Shown one piece after another: positions 1 to 5,817 of a stretch of DNA of 5,817 nucleotides. The notes under the pieces are model-generated. The model did not search any database and was not told the origin of the DNA. It saw only the letters and a program-made list of their open reading frames with translations. The translations under genes were made by a program, and so were the position numbers. Numbering within the stretch: the first letter of the stretch is position 1; the number at the start of each line of letters is the position of its first letter. The stretch is from an uncultured Bacilli bacterium (lineage in GTDB: Bacteria > Bacillota_I > Bacilli_A > RFN20 > CAG-826). The stretch lies in NCBI GenBank assembly GCA_944342125.1, contig CALVMF010000068.1, positions 1-5,817 on the forward strand. The letters run 5' to 3'.

Positions 1-77
1 GCACAAGAAGTTGAGCCAAGTAGAGATAATAAGCAAGTACAAGTAAGTAAAAATTTCTTAAATCTTTTATTTTTCAT
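1..77 (-). CDS. Partial gene: signal peptide of a probable lipoprotein (truncated by window edge)
   Basis: Only the first 25 codons and two bases of the next (GC-, necessarily Ala) are in the window, and the frame is open to the edge. The encoded N-terminus is a textbook export signal: basic MKNKRFKK, then a hydrophobic Leu/Thr/Cys-rich core (residues 9-20), then GSTSC with Cys25 in the lipobox position. The -3 to -1 residues Ser-Thr-Ser are acceptable but not ideal; Leu is the usual residue at -3. The product is therefore probably a membrane-anchored lipoprotein, or alternatively a plain secreted protein. The start is 15 nt after the stop of the 844-residue gene and has GAGG 10 nt upstream, so it continues the operon. 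The mature protein and its function lie outside the window. Confidence 0.7.
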   Translation of the reverse strand, partial: MKNKRFKKFLLTCTCLLSLLGSTSC

Positions 78-87
78 AATCTTAATA

Positions 88-91
88 CCTC
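88..91 (-). promoter_or_regulatory. Ribosome binding site for the truncated downstream gene
   Basis: The minus strand reads GAGG (in TGAGGTATT), 10 nt before the ATG at 77 and starting just after the TAG stop of the exported protein. It is shorter than the other sites in the window but correctly spaced, and it supports the short partial gene at the left edge. Confidence 0.65.
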
Positions 92-92
92 A

Positions 93-2627
93 CTATAAGT
101 TTTCTTTTAAGCTTAAATATTCAGGTTGCTCGTTAAATAGATATGGGGTTTCACTTCCAACGACTCCATTTGTATAAAAATTAAATGGTTCAAATCCAGC
201 TGCAAAAAGGACGCATTTAGATAAAACTGCGTTAACTGACCCACTCATTCCACCTGAAATATCGATATAACTATCTAGTTTTTCTAGTAAATTTACTTCA
301 ATTTTTTGACCCATAATCGAACCATTTAAACTGTCGTTTTCAATAGTCAAATTAGAGTAATTTTTGCCTCCTCCATAATAAGCAACAATTGAATTAATAT
401 AATCATTTCCATCGTTTTTATAGATGTAGCCAAGTGAATTAGCCATATCCCTTAAAATAGGTTTAATTGGGAAAAATTGGTCGATAGAAACTTTAATCTC
501 TTCACCGTCTCCAACATCAACATTTCCTAAAGCTGAAGAAATATTTTCATCAATTAAGGTAGAAACATCGATATCATCGACATTTTTCCAATCGTAAAAT
601 TTTGTGCCGCCTCTTAAAACGATATTAACTGGTTTAGAAGTTCCACCAATTTTATTAGGAAGTGGACTATTAAACATACCACCAACTACAGTACTAACAG
701 TGCTACTTAATCCATTATATAGATAAGGTCCATTAAAGCTTGTTTCAAAAGCGATTGAGAAAATACCACTATCATCAAAAGAACAATCATCGACATAAAT
801 TGTTGAAGCATAGTTAATACTTCCATCGCTATTAACTATTCCACTTGTATTGTTTAAACTTTCTTGGATAGATTTTAAAGCACTATATAATTCAGCCTTA
901 CTAACAGATACTTCGCCTTCTGAAAGACCAAGATATTGTTCAAGAATTGTATTAGCGCTTGCTGGATTTGAATTTTCTTTATCGAGGAACTCTTTAAGGC
1001 TAGTTTTTAAATTATTTCCCGCAAAAGTTAAATTAATTTCTTTTTCTTCATCTGGAGATAACACCTCATTACTTCCAACCATCAAATTGAATTCGCCACT
1101 TCTTCTTAAAATTGAATTTTTTAGTTGAAGGTTATTTGCATCAAATGCTCTAACAAGATTTTTACCTAAAAGGATCTCTGAATTTTTAATGGTGTTATTA
1201 TTTCCATTTACTTCGATAACTGTTCCGATATAGGCATAGTTTCTTTTATTAGAATTATCGTCGATATTTTGAACGCGTAAACCATTAAGGGTTATATTAT
1301 TTCCGTCAAGCATCATCCCAGCATTATCTTGGCCGAAAGCTTTAACTATAATTTCGCTTGGTCCTAAAGAAGGGTCGCCAATTGTGACGTAAGAAAGAGG
1401 TCCTTTAAATAAATCTTTTTCCCCAGGAATTAGTTTTCCATTTTGCCCTTTAGACACACTGCCGTTTGTTGGGAAACAAAGGTTATTCATATTGATATTG
1501 AAGCCATTTCCATAGAAATCTTTTTGAACTCTAATTCCTATCTTAATATTGGTAGAAACTTGCTTATCAGGATTTGCTTCATTCCAAGCATCTAAGAACT
1601 TATGATTATAGGTAGTTTCCATTTCATATAGTTCGTTTTCAAAATTAAATTCGCCTGTTTCAGTATCATAATTTCCAAATAGTTCAATGTTTTTAGCGGA
1701 TTCTTTTTTCTTTAAAGGTAAATTAGGAATCCATTTATAAGCAGCTTGATTAGAGCCAGGTTCAATTTCTTCATTCACTCCTTCGTAGACATCTTTTAAA
1801 CTGCCTAAACTTTTTTGCATAACACTAATTTCACCGCTTGTTGAATAATTAGTTGTTAATAATAAGTCATTATAATCGTAAATATTGACGCCACCAGGAA
1901 CGATAGAAAAATTAAATGTGCCTGTGTAGTAGCTTTTTTCGGCACTAGCTAAAGTTAAACTAGCTGTTGTTTCATTAGCGTTTTCGATTGTTATAATTTT
2001 TGTTGTTTTATCAAAAGAAATATTATCAGAATGAGAAACAACTGTGACGTTTTGACTCGTTATATCATCACCAAGTACTTGAATATTTAAAGGGATTTCA
2101 GCTTTTTCTTTTACGATACCATCCATTTTTAAAGATGAAGAATCGCTAGCGTCAAATTCACCATAATATCTTAAATCTTCAATCTGTTGACCAGATCCGC
2201 CATCAATAGGATTAATAATAACAGTTCCATTTTCATAAACGACAATATGTAAAGTTTTGCTATAGCTTCCTTTTTCGTTAGCACAAACTATCGTTGCTTC
2301 GCCTTCTTTTAAAGTGTAAAGATAGTAGCTCCCATCTTCACCTTTTTTAATTTCGACAACATCTTCTCCTTCTAAAACATACCAAACTAAATCGTTGCCA
2401 GGAGCAAGAATTAAAGATTCACTATCAAAAACAGGTTCGGCTTCAAGTTTATATGGTTTTGTTCCGGTTTTATCTAATTTAAAGCCTTCCGTTCCATCAT
2501 TATAAGCCCAAGTAATTCCACTTATATCGCTAGCGACCGTGATATTAAGTAAAACCACGCTAACAAAAGAAATTAATCCAATAATAAAAGGAATAATTAA
2601 TAAGACGATAAGAGTTTTCTTTTTCAT
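93..2627 (-). CDS. Large exported protein with Ig-like and probable beta-helix regions
   Basis: I cannot assign this 844-residue protein to a named family. It begins MKKK followed by a hydrophobic helix (about 6-29). A possible cleavage site follows TVA (30-32), so it is either secreted or held by an N-terminal anchor. Residues about 60-131 look like a bacterial Ig-like domain, ending in the pattern EGEATIVCANEKG...TLHIVVY; residues about 165-245 look like a second beta-sandwich. From about 365 the sequence turns into short Asn/Gly-turn repeats typical of right-handed parallel beta-helices (YGNGFNINMNN, DGNNITLNGLRVQNI, NGNNNTIKNSEILLG, ANNLQLKNSILRRSG), resuming at 605-640. A charged, helix-prone insert (about 521-604) interrupts it. 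I see no carbohydrate-lyase catalytic set, no LPXTG sorting signal and no S-layer homology repeat. Only four cysteines are present (115, 384, 615, 805). The gene starts 1 nt after the permease stop with a good GGAGG, so it is co-expressed with the exporter. A surface partner role is inference; binding or structural function is more likely than catalysis. Confidence 0.85.
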   Translation of the reverse strand: MKKKTLIVLLIIPFIIGLISFVSVVLLNITVASDISGITWAYNDGTEGFKLDKTGTKPYKLEAEPVFDSESLILAPGNDLVWYVLEGEDVVEIKKGEDGSYYLYTLKEGEATIVCANEKGSYSKTLHIVVYENGTVIINPIDGGSGQQIEDLRYYGEFDASDSSSLKMDGIVKEKAEIPLNIQVLGDDITSQNVTVVSHSDNISFDKTTKIITIENANETTASLTLASAEKSYYTGTFNFSIVPGGVNIYDYNDLLLTTNYSTSGEISVMQKSLGSLKDVYEGVNEEIEPGSNQAAYKWIPNLPLKKKESAKNIELFGNYDTETGEFNFENELYEMETTYNHKFLDAWNEANPDKQVSTNIKIGIRVQKDFYGNGFNINMNNLCFPTNGSVSKGQNGKLIPGEKDLFKGPLSYVTIGDPSLGPSEIIVKAFGQDNAGMMLDGNNITLNGLRVQNIDDNSNKRNYAYIGTVIEVNGNNNTIKNSEILLGKNLVRAFDANNLQLKNSILRRSGEFNLMVGSNEVLSPDEEKEINLTFAGNNLKTSLKEFLDKENSNPASANTILEQYLGLSEGEVSVSKAELYSALKSIQESLNNTSGIVNSDGSINYASTIYVDDCSFDDSGIFSIAFETSFNGPYLYNGLSSTVSTVVGGMFNSPLPNKIGGTSKPVNIVLRGGTKFYDWKNVDDIDVSTLIDENISSALGNVDVGDGEEIKVSIDQFFPIKPILRDMANSLGYIYKNDGNDYINSIVAYYGGGKNYSNLTIENDSLNGSIMGQKIEVNLLEKLDSYIDISGGMSGSVNAVLSKCVLFAAGFEPFNFYTNGVVGSETPYLFNEQPEYLSLKENL
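708..1535 (-). other. Probable parallel beta-helix region with a helical insert
   Basis: This covers residues about 365-640 of the exported protein. Repeated short strands with Asn/Gly turns (GNNITLNGL, GNNNTIKNSEI, ANNLQLKNSIL, STIYVDDCSF) resemble the rungs of pectin-lyase-like folds. Residues about 521-604 (nt 816-1067) break the pattern with charged, helix-like sequence rich in Lys, Glu and Leu, presumably a domain looped out of the helix. The fold is inferred from pattern only. Confidence 0.6.
2541..2612 (-). other. N-terminal membrane segment / signal sequence of the exported protein
   Basis: This stretch encodes residues 6-29 of the 844-residue protein: about 24 mostly aliphatic residues after MKKK. 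That length fits either a long Sec signal peptide, cut after Ala32, or an uncleaved N-terminal anchor leaving about 810 residues outside the cell. No lipobox cysteine is present here. Confidence 0.8.
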
Positions 2628-2628
2628 A

Positions 2629-4242
2629 TTAATTAACCTCCATTAAATTAAATAATCTTCTAATTCGCGTATTAATTTTAATAAATAAAGGAGCAAGTAA
2701 CCCTCCAGTTATTAAAATCTCTAAGATATAGATTAAAGCAACTGGGCAAGAGACAAAACTGAAAAGGAAATGTAAAACCAAGATAAATAAAGGATAAACG
2801 ATAGAAATTAAACTTGTAAGATAAGAGAGCTTATATTTAATATTGGAGTTTTTATCATGCATATCAACTAAAATACCAAATACGTTTGTAAAAACGATTA
2901 AAGCTAGACCTAAGAGTAAGCTAACTAAGAAAATGTACCAGTTTATGGTGCTAGTTGAAATTAAAACAATTTCACTGATTAATAAAGATGCGCTTGATAA
3001 AGAAATAGGAGCGATGAGTTTAATCGCCATCTGTTTAAATGGATCGATAGGAAGATATTTTACAATTTGAATCGCTTTTTCTTCGCGCGATACACTTAAT
3101 GATGCATTAGCGTTAATGACCGAGATAAACACAAGAATAAGCGCAAGATTAAGTCCATTAATAAGTTCAGGGAAATAAACCGCATATATTCTTAAATTAT
3201 CGTAGATAATTGAATTGAGCGAATTAATAACGACAAAGGATAAAAATGGCATCATGATAAGTAAGCCAGTATAAGAAAAGATGTACGAATTATCTTTAAA
3301 TAGCATGACGAATTCTTTTTTAATTAAGGCTTTAGATACCGAAAGGACCTTAATTTCTTTTTGTTTTTTTCTTGCGCTTGAAGTTTTATAGTAATCAAGT
3401 TTATTCATTTTGTTATAAAAATAGCTTGATAAATTGATTCCAATTATAAAGAAAACAACGAGCATTCCTAGATAAATTGAGACCGCACTAAGTGCGTTGC
3501 CTCCATTTACTATAACATCTAAAATATTAGAAATTGGGACAAGGAAAACGGAAATATTATGAAGTCCATTAACAAAGTCGCTAGAAAAAACTCCACCAAA
3601 GGAAGAATCATTTAAAGCGGTTAAAAAGAGGTCAAGCACATATTTATAAGCAAAGCAAAGTAAAATAACGACCATACTAGCTAAAACAAATTGAGCAATA
3701 TCGTATTTTTTTAAGAAGTTATATAGATATTCAAAAGGCACAACAAAAGTTAAAGAAATCGACGTTGTAATAAGCGACATCATGAGCGGATAAACAAGCG
3801 AAAAAACATAAAAATAAGGAACTAGTTCTCGTGTGGCTCCAAAACATATTAAAAGTGGAGTCGAGATACAAAGATTAAGTAAAACCTGCTCAAAAAATAG
3901 ATAGAAAAGCTTTGAAAAGATGATTTCTCCGCTTGAAATAGGAAGAGGGAGTAAAATCGAAGAATCCTTTTTATCAAATAAAAGTTTACGTAAAACAAAT
4001 AGTGAATTAACAATTGATACGATAAACATGATAAAAAGGAAAAGAATCAAAAAGTCGAAGATTCCATAGCTAGAATATTCATCAATCTTCTCATTAAGCG
4101 CTAAAAAGATAAAGCATTCAAGCGCGATAAAAAGTCCGATAAATATCGTTTTTATCGCCCGCAATAGATACTTTTGCCATTTATATTTATAGCTAGAAGT
4201 ATCGTGAAGTAATGTTTCTTTTCTAACTAGATCAAATACCAT
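2629..4242 (-). CDS. ABC-2-type transporter permease, ~12 membrane segments
   Basis: This 537-residue integral membrane protein is the expected partner of the ATPase 6 nt upstream. Hydrophobic stretches that look like membrane helices fall near residues 30-50, 61-85, 110-135, 141-168, 182-208, 252-273, 321-345, 360-380, 410-430, 433-458, 474-497 and 500-521. The two halves resemble each other. The first has DKKDSSILLPLPIS at about 90-103, just before a helix; the second has SREEKAIQIVKYLPIDP at 385-401 in the same relative place. This charged segment followed by LP(L/I) is typical of large Bacillota ABC-2 exporters of the 'putative ABC exporter' kind. A basic cytoplasmic linker (SSARKKQKEIK, about 288-298) separates the halves. 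The start ATG has only a weak purine-rich region before it (GAAGAAGAGTAGAAG), so expression probably relies on coupling to the ATPase. The last codons (ATG GAG GTT AAT TAA) carry the next gene's ribosome binding site. The substrate is not predictable; export is inferred from family resemblance. Confidence 0.9.
   Translation of the reverse strand: MVFDLVRKETLLHDTSSYKYKWQKYLLRAIKTIFIGLFIALECFIFLALNEKIDEYSSYGIFDFLILFLFIMFIVSIVNSLFVLRKLLFDKKDSSILLPLPISSGEIIFSKLFYLFFEQVLLNLCISTPLLICFGATRELVPYFYVFSLVYPLMMSLITTSISLTFVVPFEYLYNFLKKYDIAQFVLASMVVILLCFAYKYVLDLFLTALNDSSFGGVFSSDFVNGLHNISVFLVPISNILDVIVNGGNALSAVSIYLGMLVVFFIIGINLSSYFYNKMNKLDYYKTSSARKKQKEIKVLSVSKALIKKEFVMLFKDNSYIFSYTGLLIMMPFLSFVVINSLNSIIYDNLRIYAVYFPELINGLNLALILVFISVINANASLSVSREEKAIQIVKYLPIDPFKQMAIKLIAPISLSSASLLISEIVLISTSTINWYIFLVSLLLGLALIVFTNVFGILVDMHDKNSNIKYKLSYLTSLISIVYPLFILVLHFLFSFVSCPVALIYILEILITGGLLAPLFIKINTRIRRLFNLMEVN
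2637..2641 (-). promoter_or_regulatory. Ribosome binding site for the 844-residue exported protein
   Basis: The minus strand reads GGAGG, 9 nt before the ATG at 2627. It is embedded in the last codons of the permease gene (Met-Glu-Val). With a 1-nt gap between stop and start, this is a translationally coupled junction and supports the chosen start. Confidence 0.9.
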
Positions 4243-4248
4243 AAACTT

Positions 4249-5064
4249 CTACTCTTCTTCTCTATAAATCTTAAAGAAAATCTTGGAAAGATCTCTTCTT
4301 TTAAGTGGCTCTTTCTTAAAATCAAGAAGTGTTTCAATTTTACCATCATTAATAATTGCGACTCGGTCACAAACTTTTGAAACGAGTTCAATGTTGTGAG
4401 AGGTAATAAATACGGTTCTACCATGAACTGCAAATTCTTTGATCATGCGAAGTAAAACTTCATAAACCATGATGTCAAGACCAACCGTAGGTTCATCTAA
4501 AATCCAAACCTTAGGGTTATGAATTAAAGAAGCCATTAAGCAAACTTTTTGCTTCATACCGTGAGAATATTCGCGGATTTTACGGTCCATGTCTTTAGGT
4601 GACATACCAAACTTTTTAATTAAAAAGTTGTAGTTATTGTTAAAAGAAGATTGAATCATTCCATAACTTGAAGCGACAAATTGAAGATATTCGTTTCCAC
4701 TCATCATCTCATAAGTTACAGGCTCACTTGGTACATATCCGATAAGATTTTTAGCTTTTAAAGGATCTTTTTTATTGTCAGTATCAAGAATTAAAATCTC
4801 TCCACTATCGTAATCTTTTAAACCAACTATACAATCGATAGTCGTTGATTTACCAATGCCGTTTTTTCCAATAAAGCCATACACTTCGCCTTTTTTGACG
4901 TTAACATTTAAGCCTTTTAAGACATCCTTTTTGCCATACGATTTATATAAATCCTTAATTTGAATAGCGTATTCGATTTGTTTAACTTCAGGAAGCTCTT
5001 CGTTAATGTCAAAGATGGTCTCTTCTTGATTTATTTTATTTTCATTTAAGTTTTTTTCTTCCAT
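4249..5064 (-). CDS. ABC transporter ATP-binding protein (ABC-2 exporter type)
   Basis: This 271-residue nucleotide-binding subunit hydrolyses ATP on the cytoplasmic face to power the permease encoded just downstream. The motifs are complete: Walker A GKNGIGKST (66-74), Q-loop region GYVPSEP (109-115), signature YSHGMKQK (166-173, a variant of LSGGQ), Walker B VWILDEP (186-192) with catalytic Glu191, D-loop GLD (195-197), and switch His223 in TSH. The overall pattern matches single-domain ATPases that pair with ABC-2 permeases in Gram-positive bacteria. Two features are less standard. One is an acidic, Asn/Glu-rich extension of about 33 residues before the core domain. The other is Ser113 where many relatives have Gln or Glu, with Glu114 adjacent. 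The start is well supported by AAGGAGG 8 nt upstream; the stop is TAG, 6 nt before the permease start. The transported substrate is unknown. Confidence 0.95.
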   Translation of the reverse strand: MEEKNLNENKINQEETIFDINEELPEVKQIEYAIQIKDLYKSYGKKDVLKGLNVNVKKGEVYGFIGKNGIGKSTTIDCIVGLKDYDSGEILILDTDNKKDPLKAKNLIGYVPSEPVTYEMMSGNEYLQFVASSYGMIQSSFNNNYNFLIKKFGMSPKDMDRKIREYSHGMKQKVCLMASLIHNPKVWILDEPTVGLDIMVYEVLLRMIKEFAVHGRTVFITSHNIELVSKVCDRVAIINDGKIETLLDFKKEPLKRRDLSKIFFKIYREEE

Positions 5065-5066
5065 TA

Positions 5067-5810
5067 CTAGATCCTCCTTAAGTTTTTAACCCGTAGTACT
5101 TCGCCATTTAAGGTCTTATTCATCGAATATTTAGCTCCGCACTCTTTACAAGTATAGTTATACCCATCAAAAGTGATATTTACTTCCCCACACACTGGGC
5201 ATTTGGCTTTAAATAAGTCTAGGTCACAATCAAATAAAAGCGTTAAAGAAGCAAAGAATGTTTCTAGTAACTCATCGTGATTGTTTTTATAGTAAGAGAG
5301 GGTAATTGCGTTAACAAATTTACCAACTAGATTATTCATCACGAAAAGATAAACATTGTTTGCCTCTTTCCCTTTTAAAACAAAATCTAGGCTTTTTGCG
5401 GAGTTTTCTGTTAAATCAAAGCTAGTTAATATGTAGGCGTGAGATATATTTTCTTCGTTAACATGAGTCTTTAAACTGCGCGAAGAATTAACAAGCTTAA
5501 TATCGACATAAAACCCTAAATCACTAGTGTCTTCTTTAAATTCGTAGATAAACATCCCTTTTTTAAAGGCGATTGGATTAAAGCGAATTCTTTTGTTTTC
5601 ATCTAGCGATATATCGCTAGCATTAACCACGCTTGCTTTAGTTAATTTAATCTTAGAGAAATATTTAAAGAAAGAAAGGACGACGTAATTATAATAATAG
5701 ACATCAAAATTAGTGTTATCGATTTCGCTAGTTTGATAGTTTTCTTTATAGTAACGATAGCAATATGAATATAAAGGATTATGAAGCAAAACGTTAGTTG
5801 GCACGACCAT
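5067..5810 (-). CDS. Hypothetical protein with C-terminal zinc ribbon (5' end near window edge)
   Basis: I do not recognise this 247-residue protein as a named family. It has no signal peptide and no convincing membrane segment, so it is probably cytosolic. The N-terminal ~200 residues are rich in Tyr, Phe, Asn and Lys, with an aromatic stretch around residues 13-50, and look like a mixed alpha/beta domain. The C-terminus holds a clear zinc ribbon: CPVC at 204-207 and CKEC at 221-224, 13 residues apart, followed by a short basic tail. Such ribbons often bind nucleic acid or protein, or only stabilise a fold; the role here is unknown. The ATG at 5810 is the first available start, but only 7 nt precede it, they contain no stop, and a Shine-Dalgarno site at normal spacing would lie outside the window. 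A longer N-terminus is therefore possible. The gene ends in TAG 2 nt before the ABC ATPase start, which places it first among the visible genes of the operon. Confidence 0.8.
   Translation of the reverse strand: MVVPTNVLLHNPLYSYCYRYYKENYQTSEIDNTNFDVYYYNYVVLSFFKYFSKIKLTKASVVNASDISLDENKRIRFNPIAFKKGMFIYEFKEDTSDLGFYVDIKLVNSSRSLKTHVNEENISHAYILTSFDLTENSAKSLDFVLKGKEANNVYLFVMNNLVGKFVNAITLSYYKNNHDELLETFFASLTLLFDCDLDLFKAKCPVCGEVNITFDGYNYTCKECGAKYSMNKTLNGEVLRVKNLRRI
5073..5079 (-). promoter_or_regulatory. Strong ribosome binding site for the ABC ATPase
   Basis: The minus strand reads AAGGAGG, 8 nt before the ATG at 5064. It lies inside the last codons of the upstream zinc-ribbon gene, where it supplies the AGG AGG (Arg-Arg) codons before ATC TAG. 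This confirms the ATPase start and suggests that translation of the two genes is coupled. Confidence 0.9.
5139..5201 (-). other. Zinc-ribbon motif (CxxC-x13-CxxC)
   Basis: This segment encodes residues 204-224 of the hypothetical protein, with cysteines 204, 207, 221 and 224 as two CxxC knuckles. The intervening residues (GEVNITFDGYNYT) can form the usual beta-hairpin. The spacing and the Gly after each knuckle (CGE, CGA) match rubredoxin-like zinc ribbons. Zinc binding is inferred from the pattern. Confidence 0.85.
5603..5620. repeat. Perfect 18-bp palindrome inside the zinc-ribbon gene
   Basis: The bases ctagcgata and tatcgctag form an uninterrupted inverted repeat of 9 + 9. It lies within the coding region, encoding part of Ala-Ser-Asp-Ile-Ser-Leu. 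It has no spacer loop and no T-tract, so it is not a terminator. It could be a dimeric protein binding site or chance. Confidence 0.55.
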
Positions 5811-5817
5811 TTTTGGA

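Noticed and set aside
78..92. Possible terminator or promoter in the gap after the 844-residue gene
   Set aside because: The 15-nt gap has no inverted repeat and no promoter-like elements; it holds only the ribosome binding site for the next gene.
1..177. Plus-strand frame open from the left edge to a TAA at 175-177
   Set aside because: It would overlap the 844-residue gene's end by about 80 nt in the convergent direction. The minus strand over the same bases gives a well-formed ribosome binding site and signal peptide, which is the better explanation.
850..1128. Plus-strand open frame of 92 codons
   Set aside because: It lies wholly antisense to the 844-residue gene, has no convincing ribosome binding site, and its composition is what the opposite strand would produce.
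2843..3070. Plus-strand open frame of 75 codons
   Set aside because: It is antisense within the permease gene, which has a coherent membrane-protein sequence on the minus strand; there is no independent support.
3484..3496. Short GC-rich hairpin (cgcac-taa-gtgcg)
   Set aside because: It has only a 5-6 bp stem, sits inside the permease coding region and has no T-tract, so it is neither a terminator nor a riboswitch.
4227..4433. Minus-strand open frame of 68 codons overlapping the ATPase end and permease start
   Set aside because: It is a different frame across the ATPase C-terminus and the permease start, both of which are clearly real; the product has no recognisable features.
93..5810. Possible alternative genetic code (TGA = Trp), as in Mycoplasma-like bacteria
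   Set aside because: Trp residues are encoded by TGG and the long frames contain no in-frame TGA, so the standard bacterial code suffices.

Overview
The window is AT-rich and entirely coding on the minus strand. It reads as one tightly packed operon, transcribed from high to low coordinates. Several things suggest a low-GC Gram-positive (Bacillota/Bacilli-type) organism: strong Shine-Dalgarno sites of the GGAGG type, AT-rich codons, Lys/Asn/Ile-rich proteins, a lipoprotein-like signal peptide, and an ABC-2 exporter of a style common in that phylum. An uncultured gut Bacilli lineage (Erysipelotrichales/RF39/Acholeplasma-like) would fit, but the taxon is inferred, not proven. Trp is encoded by TGG, the four complete reading frames contain no in-frame TGA, and their stops are TAG or TAA. 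Nothing therefore points to the Mycoplasma code.

Layout in transcription order. (1) 5810-5067 is a 247-residue hypothetical cytosolic protein with a C-terminal four-cysteine zinc ribbon. Its true start could lie beyond the right edge. (2) 5064-4249 is an ABC transporter ATPase with all nucleotide-binding motifs. (3) 4242-2629 is a 537-residue ABC-2-type permease with about 12 membrane segments and two matching halves. (4) 2627-93 is an 844-residue exported or membrane-anchored protein with N-terminal Ig-like beta-sandwich modules followed by a probable parallel beta-helix. (5) 77-1 is the 5' end of a fifth gene, recognisable only by its Shine-Dalgarno site, start codon and lipoprotein-like signal peptide; it is cut by the left edge.

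The gaps between genes are 2, 6, 1 and 15 nt. Three of the ribosome binding sites lie in or right next to the end of the preceding gene, so translation is probably coupled. No promoter, terminator, RNA gene, mobile element or CRISPR array is visible; the operon promoter and terminator must lie outside the window.

Functional picture (inference): the ATPase and permease form a membrane exporter or extrusion machine. It is co-expressed with two extracytoplasmic proteins, one large Ig/beta-helix protein and one likely lipoprotein, and with a zinc-ribbon cytosolic protein. This could be a dedicated cell-surface system, with the extracellular proteins as partners rather than cargo since both carry their own Sec-type signals. 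The substrate cannot be determined from sequence.
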